From contig DATLOC010000005.1 of the NCBI GenBank assembly GCA_035536455.1, positions 26,521 to 90,520 on the forward strand: DNA of 64,000 nt, written 5' to 3'. This document shows positions 1 to 7,914 of the stretch, in pieces. The DNA is from DASUNQ01 sp035536455 (lineage in GTDB: Bacteria; Acidobacteriota; Thermoanaerobaculia; Multivoradales; UBA5704). The position numbers and the translations under genes are program-made. The stretch's first letter is position 1, and the number at the start of each line of letters is the position of its first letter. Under the pieces are notes generated by a model, which was not told the DNA's origin, ran no database searches, and saw nothing but the letters and a program-made list of their open reading frames with translations.

Positions 1-1389
1 GAGGCGTTCTCCATCGGCATCAGCCGCACCCGCAGCGACGGCTACCTCGTGCTCACCAGCGGCGCCACCAAGACGAGCGAGCTGCGGGTGCTCGACGCCG
101 ACCGGCCGGACGGCGAGTTCCGGCTCGTCCAGCCGCGCGAGAAGGACGTCGAGTACTACCTCGACCACCACGGCGACCGCTTCTACATCCGCACCAACGT
201 CGGCGCCGAGGACTTCCGTGTGGTGAGCGCGCCGGTCTCGACCCCCGGGCGCGAGCACTGGCAGGAGGTCATCCCGGCCCGCCCCGGCGTGCGGATCGTG
301 TCGCTCGATCTCTTCCGCGGCCACATGGTGCTGACGGAGCGGGTCGAGGGCCTGAAGCGGGTCCGGGTGCGCGAGCTGGCGAGCGGCGCGGAGCACGAGA
401 TCGGCTTCCCGGAGCCGGCCTACTCCCTGTCGGTGGGGCCCAACCCGGAGTTCGACACCACGGCCCTGCGCTTCAACTACACCTCGCTGGTGACGCCGCC
501 GTCGGTCTACGACTACGACATGGCGACCCGGCGGCGCGACCTGATGAAGCAGGAGGAGGTGCTCGGCGGCTACGACCCGGCGCAGTACACGAGCGAGCGG
601 CTGGCCGCCACCGCCGCGGACGGCACGCGGGTGCCGATCTCGATCGTCTACAAGAATGGGTTCGTCAAGGACGGCTCGCGGCCCTGCTACCTCACCGCCT
701 ACGGCTCCTACGGCGCGCCGCGCGACGCCAACTTCTCCTCGCTGCGGCTGTCGCTGCTCGACCGCGGCTTCTGCTACGCCATCGCCCACATCCGCGGCGG
801 CGGCGAGCTGGGCGAGGCGTGGTACGAGCAGGGGCGGCTGCTGGCCAAGAAGAACACCTTCACCGACTTCATCGCCGCCGCCGAGCACCTCGTCGCCCAG
901 CGCTACACCGCGAAGGGGAAGCTGGCGATCCAGGGGGGGAGCGCGGGCGGCCTCTTGATGGGCGCCGTCGTCAACATGCGGCCGGATCTCTTCGGGGCGG
1001 TCATCGCCAAGGTGCCGTTCGTGGACGTCATCAACACCATGCTCGACGCCACCATCCCACTCACCGCCCAGGAGTTCGACGAGTGGGGCAACCCCAAGGA
1101 CCCGCGGTATTTCGAGTACATGCTGAGCTACTCGCCCTACGACAACGTCGCGGCGGTCGAGTACCCGCCGATGCTGGTGACGACCGGCCTCAACGACCCG
1201 CGCGTCGCCTACTGGGAGCCGGCGAAGTGGGTGGCGAAGCTGCGCGCCACGAAGAAAGGCGACGACCGCCTGCTGCTCAAGACCAACATGGGCGCCGGCC
1301 ACGGCGGCTCCTCCGGCCGCTACGACTACCTGCGCGAGATCGCCTTCGACTACGCGTTCCTCTTCGACGTGCTGGGGGTGGAGGGGTAG
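1..1389 (+). CDS. ptrB: Oligopeptidase B-like serine peptidase (S9A), C-terminal part; gene starts before the window
   Basis: The reading frame is open from base 1 to the TAG at 1387-1389, so 462 residues of the 3' part are visible. The first two thirds hold the end of the beta-propeller. The alpha/beta-hydrolase domain follows, with the catalytic triad of the family: Ser in GGSAGG (window codon 314), Asp in LNDPRV (codon 399) and His in GAGHGG (codon 434). The stretch around FVDVINTMLD and EFDEWGNP is typical of protease II, which cleaves short peptides after Arg or Lys, usually in the cytoplasm or periplasm. Whether this copy is secreted cannot be judged because the N-terminus is missing. 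A decayed copy of its last codons lies at 3922-4038. Confidence 0.9.
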   Translation, partial: EAFSIGISRTRSDGYLVLTSGATKTSELRVLDADRPDGEFRLVQPREKDVEYYLDHHGDRFYIRTNVGAEDFRVVSAPVSTPGREHWQEVIPARPGVRIVSLDLFRGHMVLTERVEGLKRVRVRELASGAEHEIGFPEPAYSLSVGPNPEFDTTALRFNYTSLVTPPSVYDYDMATRRRDLMKQEEVLGGYDPAQYTSERLAATAADGTRVPISIVYKNGFVKDGSRPCYLTAYGSYGAPRDANFSSLRLSLLDRGFCYAIAHIRGGGELGEAWYEQGRLLAKKNTFTDFIAAAEHLVAQRYTAKGKLAIQGGSAGGLLMGAVVNMRPDLFGAVIAKVPFVDVINTMLDATIPLTAQEFDEWGNPKDPRYFEYMLSYSPYDNVAAVEYPPMLVTTGLNDPRVAYWEPAKWVAKLRATKKGDDRLLLKTNMGAGHGGSSGRYDYLREIAFDYAFLFDVLGVEG

Positions 1390-1644
1390 AGGGGGGACGG
1401 CCCGCGCTAGGGCGACGGAACTCCAATGGCGTTCTCCTGCGTGTTGCACGTCTACAGCTTCTGCGGCCGGTGAGCGGGAACCTGAGCAGGAAGAGGCCCT
1501 AAGCTACCCGGTGGGGCCTTGTCGGCACCGCACGGGACGAACAACCTTCGCCCCGGCGCAAGCCCCGCCGCCTAGGCGACAACTCCCTCGGGCCCAGCAC
1601 GTACGCCGCCCGAGATGACTGCTGGACGGCATAAGGAGAGGTGA
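1390..1644. other. Intergenic stretch, no gene seen
   Basis: These 255 bases separate the oligopeptidase B stop from the convergent lipoprotein stop. I see no convincing ORF with a start signal, no strong U-tract terminator and no repeat. The first 30 bases resemble the sequence after the decayed oligopeptidase copy near 4039-4063. Confidence 0.5.
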
Positions 1645-2217
1645 TCAGTTCTTCGGGTCGGCGGTCACCACCGCCACCCGGCGGATCGAGACTTTGGGGA
1701 CCGCGAGCTGGGGCGCCGGTTCACCCTCGACGAGAACCGGCCCGCGGGGCGCCAAAGTCAGAGTGAGAGGAGTGCGCTCCGTCCCCGGGTCGCGCCGGGC
1801 GAGTTCGCGGAGCGGTGCTACGAGGCTCAGCTCTTCCACCTGGTCTTTCTGGCCGGACTGGGGGCCGAAGAAAGAAAGGTTGCCTACGAAATGAGGGCCT
1901 TCGGGGTCGGGTTTTGCGCCCGCAGGGAGGTTGACGTAGACCTCGTAGTGGAGTCCCGGGCTCCTCTCCCAGTCGATGCCTTCGAACCTCACTACCAGGG
2001 CTCTCGGGTCCTCGCGGGTCAGCGCGCGGTCGATGCGCCCCCGCGCCTCTGGGTCCAGCGGGATCGAGTGCTCGATCGGTTGGCCGGTCAGCGCCAGGGG
2101 TTCGGCAGTCGCGGCGATCTCTGTCTGCGCCTCGGATCCCTTCCCCGGTAGCGCGTCTGCGGAGCAGGCGGCCACCGTGACGACAAGAAGCGACGCGATC
2201 GCTGGCCGGGTGGACAT
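1645..2217 (-). CDS. Lipoprotein consisting of a stand-alone tyrosinase C-terminal-type domain
   Basis: This 190-residue protein starts with a lipoprotein signal peptide (lipobox VAAC, Cys18). After a low-complexity linker it carries one domain that matches the last ~130 residues of the tyrosinase encoded just upstream on the same strand. Shared blocks are HYEVYVNLP, a GNL-x-FFG block and an LTL-x-PRG block, in the same order and spacing. In plant polyphenol oxidases a comparable C-terminal domain with a K-F-D-V-type signature shields the copper site. I infer that the gene arose by duplication of that domain and may act on, or compete with, the neighbouring tyrosinase at the membrane. The function is unproven, but the family link is visible directly. 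Confidence 0.75.
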   Translation of the reverse strand: MSTRPAIASLLVVTVAACSADALPGKGSEAQTEIAATAEPLALTGQPIEHSIPLDPEARGRIDRALTREDPRALVVRFEGIDWERSPGLHYEVYVNLPAGAKPDPEGPHFVGNLSFFGPQSGQKDQVEELSLVAPLRELARRDPGTERTPLTLTLAPRGPVLVEGEPAPQLAVPKVSIRRVAVVTADPKN

Positions 2218-2261
2218 GCGCCCAGGGTGCTTGAGTAGGAGGAGGTTGTCAAGGATCTGCC

Positions 2262-2290
2262 GGCGCCCGCTGCTGAGAGAGTCGGGCGCC
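2262..2290. other. GC-rich inverted repeat between tyrosinase and lipoprotein genes
   Basis: GGCGCCCG at 2262-2269 is matched by CGGGCGCC at 2283-2290 with a 13-nt loop. It lies directly downstream of the tyrosinase stop and could stabilise the 3' end or attenuate read-through into the lipoprotein gene. There is no T-run, so it is not a classical terminator. Confidence 0.4.
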
Positions 2291-2319
2291 GCCGAGACAA
2301 GGTGGGGGCCGGCCGCGCC

Positions 2320-3780
2320 TTACTCCATCGTTAACGAGATCTTGCCCACCCTGATCTTGGAGGCCGGTCTGGCTTCCAAGGGCTTCTGGTCCGCCCCCGT
2401 CAGACCGCGCGGCACCAGGGTGACGGCGACGCTGCCTTCGGTCCAGCGCTCGACTTCCTTGAGTGCGCGCACGTTGGCAGTGATGTCGAAGGACTGCGGT
2501 CCAGGTCCCTTCTCCTCGTGACCCGCGTGCGGCTTCAGGCCGAAGAACTGAAGGTTGCCGACATAGTGGATGCTGTCGGGATCCGCCTCTTCGCCCTCGG
2601 GAAGGTTTACGTACACCTCGTAGTGGATGCCGGGGAACTTCTCGAAGGAAACCTCGTCCAGGTTCAACACCATCTGCGCTTCCGGCACCTCGGTGAAGAC
2701 GCGAGAGAGCTTGCCGCGGTTGGCTTCCGGCACCGGCAGGGTCAGGCGCACCGGACTGGCCTCTAGCTCCACGGCCGCCGAGCTTGCGGCGACGAGCTCA
2801 GGGCGCCCACGGCGCACCGCGATCCGCGTCGCCCAGGGAGAGACCGGTGGATCGTCGTCGTAGCGGTAACACAGATTGCCTGCCGTGCTCACTACCTGGC
2901 TGCCCGACATCTGGACCTGAGTGCCGTTCTCGTTGAAGAAGGTGAATTTGGTATTCATCCAGGTCGAGTTGCCGGTTGGGTTCGTACGCCCGCCTCCCTG
3001 CTGGAGCCAGCGGTTCCACAGCCGGTCGATGTTGCCGTGGTGGAGCCAGAAGATGGGATCGCGCGCAGCGAATTCGAAGGAGCTCATGAATCCGGTGCTT
3101 CCCCCGATACCCCCATGAACGGCGCCGTGCGGAGTCCCCTCCAATTGTCGGCTGAAGCTCAAAGTAGTGTTAGTCGGGGTTGAGAAATTGAAATAGCTGA
3201 AGGCAATGGAGAAGCCCACAGCCGAGTTGGGGAGCTGCGCTCCGCTGTTGATCCCGGGGGCTCGCTCGTTCACCCAAAGCGGGTTTGTGGCGTTGGCCGG
3301 CGAGCGGAACGGCAGCGGCAGGGGCCTCTGGAGGGGGTCGCTGTAGTTCCAGTAGGGAAGATTGAAGTTCGGATCCCCGGAGGCCTTCCGTAGGATGCGC
3401 TCGAAGAAATAGAGGTACATCCGGTGCCAGGACAGGAAGAAGTGGGTATAGTGCTGGCACGAGTTCCAGGCCGTCGGCCCCGGCGGGTCCAAGGTGCCGT
3501 GGATGTTGGCTTGGTAGATCCACGACGTGGGATCGGTCGCCGCAAGGCTCTTCATCGCGCTGACGCCATTGCGCAGAGTGGTGATCTGGGCCGGCGTCAG
3601 GGTCGCGATGCTGCGCCGAATGCGCGGCTTGAGGCAGTGCACCGCTGGAGGGGGACCAGGTCGTAGAGATGGGGGCGGAGGCTGGGCATCAGATCGTTCT
3701 CCGCTCATCTGGCCTACCAGGGAAAGAACTCCAGCCAGTCCCAGGACGACCAACCAATGACGAGTCTTCGAGACTTGCAC
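2320..3780 (-). CDS. Secreted tyrosinase / polyphenol oxidase with C-terminal domain
   Basis: This 486-residue type-3 copper enzyme oxidises phenols to quinones. An N-terminal signal peptide (about residues 1-28) indicates export. CuA ligands are probably His94 (in QANIH), His110 and His119, the last two nine apart as in plant catechol oxidases. CuB is formed by His218, His222 and one of His247/His248 in the FWLHHGNIDRLW block. The Cys that forms the thioether bridge in catechol oxidases (His88+4) is not at the matching place. Residues ~355-486 are the extra C-terminal domain, with HYEVYVNLP, also found alone in the next gene. The start is GTG, chosen because AGGAGG lies 8 nt upstream. The local GC content is clearly lower than in the flanking genes, which fits acquisition. 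Confidence 0.92.
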   Translation of the reverse strand: MQVSKTRHWLVVLGLAGVLSLVGQMSGERSDAQPPPPSLRPGPPPAVHCLKPRIRRSIATLTPAQITTLRNGVSAMKSLAATDPTSWIYQANIHGTLDPPGPTAWNSCQHYTHFFLSWHRMYLYFFERILRKASGDPNFNLPYWNYSDPLQRPLPLPFRSPANATNPLWVNERAPGINSGAQLPNSAVGFSIAFSYFNFSTPTNTTLSFSRQLEGTPHGAVHGGIGGSTGFMSSFEFAARDPIFWLHHGNIDRLWNRWLQQGGGRTNPTGNSTWMNTKFTFFNENGTQVQMSGSQVVSTAGNLCYRYDDDPPVSPWATRIAVRRGRPELVAASSAAVELEASPVRLTLPVPEANRGKLSRVFTEVPEAQMVLNLDEVSFEKFPGIHYEVYVNLPEGEEADPDSIHYVGNLQFFGLKPHAGHEEKGPGPQSFDITANVRALKEVERWTEGSVAVTLVPRGLTGADQKPLEARPASKIRVGKISLTME

Positions 3781-3786
3781 GAGGAT

Positions 3787-3881
3787 ACCTCCTAAGAAGG
3801 AGTGCTCGGTTTTTTGGGCTCGTTTCTTACTTCTTTATCCGCTGCTAGTGCTTTTGTCAAAGAGCGATATGGGGATGTCAA
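3787..3881 (-). promoter_or_regulatory. Tyrosinase promoter region and ribosome binding site
   Basis: Read on the minus strand, TTGACA (3860-3855) is followed after exactly 17 bp by TAAAGA (837-832 of the 3000s), a good sigma-70 layout. A second TTGACA occurs at 3881-3876. AGGAGG at 3793-3788 lies just before the GTG start. Unlike many genes in this window, this one has a proper leader and ribosome binding site. Confidence 0.55.
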
Positions 3882-3921
3882 TTCAGCGCGCAGCCGGTCC
3901 ACAGGTTAGAACCTGTTGCCT

Positions 3922-4038
3922 GATGAGCTACTCGCCCTAGACAGCGTGGCGGCGGTTGAGGTTGGGCACGGCGGCGCGTCGGGGCGTTGCGCCTACTTAC
4001 ACAGGATCGATTTCGACTACGCCTTCCTCTTCGATGTG
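3922..4038 (+). pseudogene. Remnant of the oligopeptidase B 3' end
   Basis: The bases from GAGCTACTCGCCCTA onward match 1124-1164 of the oligopeptidase B gene, with a one-base deletion that shifts the frame. After a loss of about 50 codons the match resumes: translation gives GHGGASGR, then a block ending FDYAFLFDV, against GHGGSSGR and FDYAFLFDV in the intact gene. The catalytic His is retained but Ser and Asp are gone, so this cannot be active. It lies between the tyrosinase promoter and the next S9 peptidase, so the tyrosinase module is bracketed by two copies of the same gene end. Confidence 0.8.
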
Positions 4039-4056
4039 CGGGCGGGCCCGCTCGCC

Positions 4057-6021
4057 CTAGGGCGCGCTCAGGGCCCGCTCCAGGAAGCGGGCGGCGCGGA
4101 CGTAGAACTCGACGACGTTCTCGCGGCGGGCCAGGGAGTGGCCTTCGTTCTCCTTGACCATGTACTCGACCGGGACGCGGCGGCGGCGGAGGGAATCGAC
4201 GATGAGGTCGGACTCCGAGCGCGGCACGCGCGGGTCGTTGGCGCCGGCGTAGACGAAGAGCGGATCGACGATCCGGTCGGCGACGAGCAGCGGCGAGATC
4301 GAATCGAGGAAGGCGTCGTCCTTGCCGAGCTCGCCGAACTCCAGGCGGAAGAGCTCGCGGATGACGCCCATGGTGGTGCGCAGGAAGGTCTGCATGTTGG
4401 CGACGCCGAAGAGGTTGACGCCGGCGCGCCAGATGTCGGGGTCGCGGGTGAGCGAGGTGAGCACCGTGTAGCCGCCGTAGCTGCCGCCCATGACCACCAG
4501 GCGCTGCGGGTCCGCCCAGGGCTGCGCCGCCGCCCAGCGCGCCGCGGTCGCGACGTCGCGCAGGGCGTTGGGGCGCAGGCGGCCGTTGTCGGCCATCTCG
4601 AAGGCGCGGCCGAAGCCGCCCGAGCCGCGCACGTTGGGCTCGACGACGGCGTAGCCCAGCGCGGTGAAATAGCGGATCACCGTGCTCCAGCGCGCCCGCG
4701 AGACGCCGGCGGGCCCGCCGTGGTAGGAGACGACGACCGGCAGCTTGCGGCCGGCGGCGCCGGCCGGTCGATAGACGAGGAGCGGGATGCGGCCGCCGTC
4801 GAAGGCCCGTGTCTCGGTGATCGAGGTCTCGATCGCGGGCAGGCGGGCGAGCGTCGGGCGCGGCTCGCGGCGCAGCGGCCGCGCCCGCCCGCTCGCCGCC
4901 TCGACCGCGAAGACGTCCCCCGGCACGTCGGGCGTCGACCAGGAGACCGGGAACCAGGTGCCGTCCTGGCTGAAATCGCCGATGGCGCCCGAGCCGAGCG
5001 GCAGGTCGACCTTGGCCTGCGGGCGCAGCGTCGCCGCGTCGAGGACCTTCACCTCGGTGTGGTCGCCGGCGTCGACGAGGATCGCCAGGCGCTCGCCGGC
5101 CTTACTGGCAAAGAGCCCGGTGATGGCGGCGGTCGGCGGGTCGGACTCGACGTAACGCGCCAGCTCGCGCCCGCTCTCGGCGTCGAGGGCGAGCAGCAGG
5201 GCCTCCTCGCCGCCGCCGTCGGTCGCCACGTAGACCCGCCGCCCGTCGGGCGAGAAGCTGGCGTTGTGGACCGCCACCTTCCTGCCCTGCGGCGGGTAGA
5301 GCTCGCGCGCCTTGCCGGTCTCGAGGTCGAGGAGGAGCAAAGTGTTCTCGGTCCCGGTCGGGATGCGGACGTAGATCGCCTGGCGGCCGTCGCGGCGGAG
5401 GTCGGCGAGGGTGCCGAAGATCGGCTCGGTGTAGACGTCCCGCGCCGGCTCTCCGGGGGTGAGCGCCTGCACGTAGACCGTGGTCGTCGGCTCGGCGTGC
5501 CGGCGGGCCGAGAAGACCATGCGGTCCGGCATGCCGTCGGCGACGAAGGGGAAGTCCCGGTTGAGCCGCTCGGCCGAGGTGAGCTCTACCGCCTCGCCGC
5601 CGGCGAGGTCGAGCCGGTAGGTCGACCAGTTCTCGTCGGCGCCGCGATCGGACTGGAAGAGGAGCGAGTGCCCGTCCGGCAGGGCCACGGGGTTCGCGAC
5701 CCGCTCGCCGGTGCGCACCAGCCGTCGCGCCGGCGCCTCCGGCTGGTCGGCGGGAGCGAGGTAGAGCTGCGGCAGGCCGTCGCGGTTCGAGACGAAGAGG
5801 ACGCTCTTTCCGTCCCGGGTCAGCACCGGGCTGCCGTTGGTGAAGGCGTCGAAGACCGCCTCGATGACGGTCGTGAGCTCCGCAGCGCGAGCGTCCGCCG
5901 GCGGCGCCGGGTCCGGCTCGACCCGCGGCGCGACCTGCGCCGCCGGCTGCGGGGCGCCGAGCGCGATGCCGGCGCTCAGGAACGCGAAAACGGCCAGCCG
6001 GATGGAGCGTGGAGTGCGCAT
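4057..6021 (-). CDS. Secreted S9 family prolyl oligopeptidase / dipeptidyl-peptidase-like
   Basis: The protein has 654 residues with a signal peptide (first ~22 residues, ending near GAPQPAA). Residues ~60-390 form a TolB/WD40-like propeller. The C-terminal alpha/beta hydrolase domain has Ser514 in GGSYGGY, Asp596 in ANDPRV and His628 in EGHSL, the complete triad. The family removes dipeptides or acyl-amino acids from short peptides, here probably in the periplasm. A TAGCGT box lies 7 nt upstream of the ATG. It may be a distant relative of the oligopeptidase B at the window start, but the active-site blocks differ, so it is not a recent duplicate. Confidence 0.9.
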   Translation of the reverse strand: MRTPRSIRLAVFAFLSAGIALGAPQPAAQVAPRVEPDPAPPADARAAELTTVIEAVFDAFTNGSPVLTRDGKSVLFVSNRDGLPQLYLAPADQPEAPARRLVRTGERVANPVALPDGHSLLFQSDRGADENWSTYRLDLAGGEAVELTSAERLNRDFPFVADGMPDRMVFSARRHAEPTTTVYVQALTPGEPARDVYTEPIFGTLADLRRDGRQAIYVRIPTGTENTLLLLDLETGKARELYPPQGRKVAVHNASFSPDGRRVYVATDGGGEEALLLALDAESGRELARYVESDPPTAAITGLFASKAGERLAILVDAGDHTEVKVLDAATLRPQAKVDLPLGSGAIGDFSQDGTWFPVSWSTPDVPGDVFAVEAASGRARPLRREPRPTLARLPAIETSITETRAFDGGRIPLLVYRPAGAAGRKLPVVVSYHGGPAGVSRARWSTVIRYFTALGYAVVEPNVRGSGGFGRAFEMADNGRLRPNALRDVATAARWAAAQPWADPQRLVVMGGSYGGYTVLTSLTRDPDIWRAGVNLFGVANMQTFLRTTMGVIRELFRLEFGELGKDDAFLDSISPLLVADRIVDPLFVYAGANDPRVPRSESDLIVDSLRRRRVPVEYMVKENEGHSLARRENVVEFYVRAARFLERALSAP

Positions 6022-6028
6022 GCTCCCT

Positions 6029-6034
6029 ACGCTA
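6029..6034 (-). promoter_or_regulatory. -10-like box TAGCGT, near-leaderless
   Basis: On the minus strand TAGCGT is followed by 7 nt and then the ATG of the S9 peptidase. Transcription would begin at or just before the start codon. A weak GGGA lies between, so short-leader initiation is also possible. Confidence 0.4.
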
Positions 6035-6057
6035 GCAGAGCCTCCGCGCGGCGCCGG

Positions 6058-7209
6058 TCAGGGCACGTGCTCGCAGCCGGTGACGGGGCCGCCGGTGACG
6101 ATCACGCCGGGGTCCTTCCAGGCGTCGCCGGCGCTGTCGCAGGCGAGGGTGCCGTTGACGGTCGTGGCGTCGCGGAGGAGGGCGCGCGAGAAGCCGCTGA
6201 CCTGGGTGTGCCCCTTGAGCTGGCTCTGCTCGCCGGTCTCGAACGCTTGCTCGACGACCAGCGTCGAGAAGTGTTCAAAGGTGTTGGGTAGCGGGTTCCC
6301 CGACGGGCCCACCCCGGTCGAGGTCTGCTGCGCGCCGTAAACGTAGATCTCCCCGTGATCGAACGCTACCAACTGCCCGGCGAACGGACCGGCCCCGTAG
6401 GGGGAGACGGTCGACTCCCCGATGGCGAGACCGGCCGTCCTGGTCACGTTGAGGCTGCAGGGGTAGGCGGTATCCTCGGTCACGCAGTCGATGTCGGCGT
6501 AGGACTGGTTCACGGCGCGGAGACCGCGGCTGCCCGTGACCACGCCGTCGAGCAGGGTCAGCAGACTGCCGAAGCGCGCGTCGGCCGCGAAACCGGCGTT
6601 GTTCTCCAGCCTGCAGCCGGTGCAGAACGCCTCCGAGCTCCGCTGCACGAGGAGGCCCGCCCCGCCGCTGTCCGCGAGGGTCACCTCGGTGCCGAAGAAG
6701 ACGCTGCTGAGCGAGACGCGAACGCCGTTGGCCGGGTTGCCGACCATGCGGCAGTTCCGCGCCTCGAAGAAGGAGTATCCGAGGGCGAGACCGACCCCCC
6801 CGGGGCTGGTGTCGGTGAACGAGAGGTTTTCGACGAGCCCCCCGTTCGCGTACCAGACGTGAAGCGCCGCGACCGCCGGCGGATCGGGCGCCACGCCGCG
6901 AATGCCGTCAGTGGCCGGGTCGAGACCATGCAGAGTCAAGCGCTTGCGCTGGATCTGGACGTTCTCGTTGCACAGCCCGCGGACCTCGATGACGTCGTCG
7001 TCTTGGCTCTTGTCGATCGCGGCCTGCAGGCTGTCCCCCTTGGTGCAATCAACGACCGAGCTCTGCGGCGGCCTGGCGGGCGCGGGCGTCGCCTTGAGGC
7101 TCGCCGCGCGGGCCAGGAGCTCCGCTTTGCGGGCGGACGGGGCGGCGCCTGCCGGAAGCGCCAGGCAGGTGAAGCCGAGGGCCAGAAGGACGTACGCGTT
7201 CCCTCTCAT
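6058..7209 (-). CDS. Secreted right-handed beta-helix protein
   Basis: The 383-residue product has a signal peptide (about residues 1-22) and a short charged helix. It then shows a parallel beta-helix pattern: LQAAIDKSQDDDVIEVRG near residue 65 resembles the start of pectate-lyase-like repeat proteins, followed by repeated hydrophobic/Asn turns (VQIQRKRLTLHG, GLVENLSFTDT, FFEARNCRMVGNPANGV). Cys pairs in the middle may form disulfides. No catalytic residues of polysaccharide lyases could be assigned. GAGGAGG lies 8 nt before the ATG, so this start is well supported. It is probably an exported carbohydrate-binding or structural protein; the substrate is unknown. Confidence 0.7.
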   Translation of the reverse strand: MRGNAYVLLALGFTCLALPAGAAPSARKAELLARAASLKATPAPARPPQSSVVDCTKGDSLQAAIDKSQDDDVIEVRGLCNENVQIQRKRLTLHGLDPATDGIRGVAPDPPAVAALHVWYANGGLVENLSFTDTSPGGVGLALGYSFFEARNCRMVGNPANGVRVSLSSVFFGTEVTLADSGGAGLLVQRSSEAFCTGCRLENNAGFAADARFGSLLTLLDGVVTGSRGLRAVNQSYADIDCVTEDTAYPCSLNVTRTAGLAIGESTVSPYGAGPFAGQLVAFDHGEIYVYGAQQTSTGVGPSGNPLPNTFEHFSTLVVEQAFETGEQSQLKGHTQVSGFSRALLRDATTVNGTLACDSAGDAWKDPGVIVTGGPVTGCEHVP

Positions 7210-7305
7210 TGTTCCTCCTCAAATGTTTGAAATTACATAGGTTATGCCTGAGAGTGTAGCACGGCGGCGCGAGCGAACCGCAGGCCTCGGTGGACCGCGG
7301 CGCGC

Positions 7306-7311
7306 TATCCT
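7306..7311 (+). promoter_or_regulatory. -10 box TATCCT of a leaderless promoter (HD gene)
   Basis: TATCCT ends exactly 6 nt before the ATG at 7318, and the intervening bases (CCGGCC) contain no ribosome binding site. The same TATCCTCCGGC string with the same spacing precedes the gene at 36768. Confidence 0.55.
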
Positions 7312-7317
7312 CCGGCC

Positions 7318-7914
7318 ATGGACCGCGAGGCGGCGTGGCGGCTGGTGCAGGAGAGCGTGCAGGCGGCGGGGCTGCGCCGGCACATGCTGTCGGTCGAGGC
7401 GGCGATGCGCGGCTACGCCGAGCGGCTGGGCGAGGACCCCGAGACCTGGGGGCTCGCCGGGCTCCTCCACGACTGGGACTGGGAGATCCACCCGACGCTC
7501 GAGCAGCACCCGGCCGAGGGGGCGCCGATCCTGAGCGAGCGGGGGTGCCCGGAGACCGTGGTGCGGGCGATCCTCTCCCACAACACGCCGGGGACCGGCG
7601 TCGAGCGCGAGCGGCCGATCGACTACGCGCTGCTGGCCTGCGACGAGGTGACCGGCCTGATCATCGCCGCCGCCCTCGTCCGCCCGAGCAAGGACGTGCG
7701 GGAGGTGGAGGTCAAGTCGATCCAGAAGCGCTGGAAGGAGAAAGCCTTCGCCGCCGGCGTCGACCGCCCGCACGTCGAGGAAGCCACCGCCGACTTCTCC
7801 CGCGCCTGCTTCGCGGGGCAGCTCGGTCTCTGGGAGCACGTCGGCAACGTGCTCGCGGCGATGCAGGGGGTGGCTACGGACCTGGATTTGGACGGACGGC
7901 TGGCTCGGGTGTGA
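7318..7914 (+). CDS. HD-domain phosphohydrolase
   Basis: The protein has 198 residues. The metal-binding residues of the HD superfamily are visible: His22, His51-Asp52 in LLHDWDW, and Asp109 in ACDEVTG. Related small HD proteins hydrolyse nucleotides or phosphate esters in the cytoplasm; no substrate can be assigned. Its 3' end overlaps the convergent flavoprotein gene by 41 bp, so the two transcripts must overlap. The start is the ATG 6 nt after TATCCT. Confidence 0.8.
   Translation: MDREAAWRLVQESVQAAGLRRHMLSVEAAMRGYAERLGEDPETWGLAGLLHDWDWEIHPTLEQHPAEGAPILSERGCPETVVRAILSHNTPGTGVERERPIDYALLACDEVTGLIIAAALVRPSKDVREVEVKSIQKRWKEKAFAAGVDRPHVEEATADFSRACFAGQLGLWEHVGNVLAAMQGVATDLDLDGRLARV

Noticed and set aside
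3916..6291. A 791-codon frame that begins in the oligopeptidase remnant
   Set aside because: Only its first ~45 codons resemble the oligopeptidase; the rest is the shadow of the S9 peptidase on the other strand.
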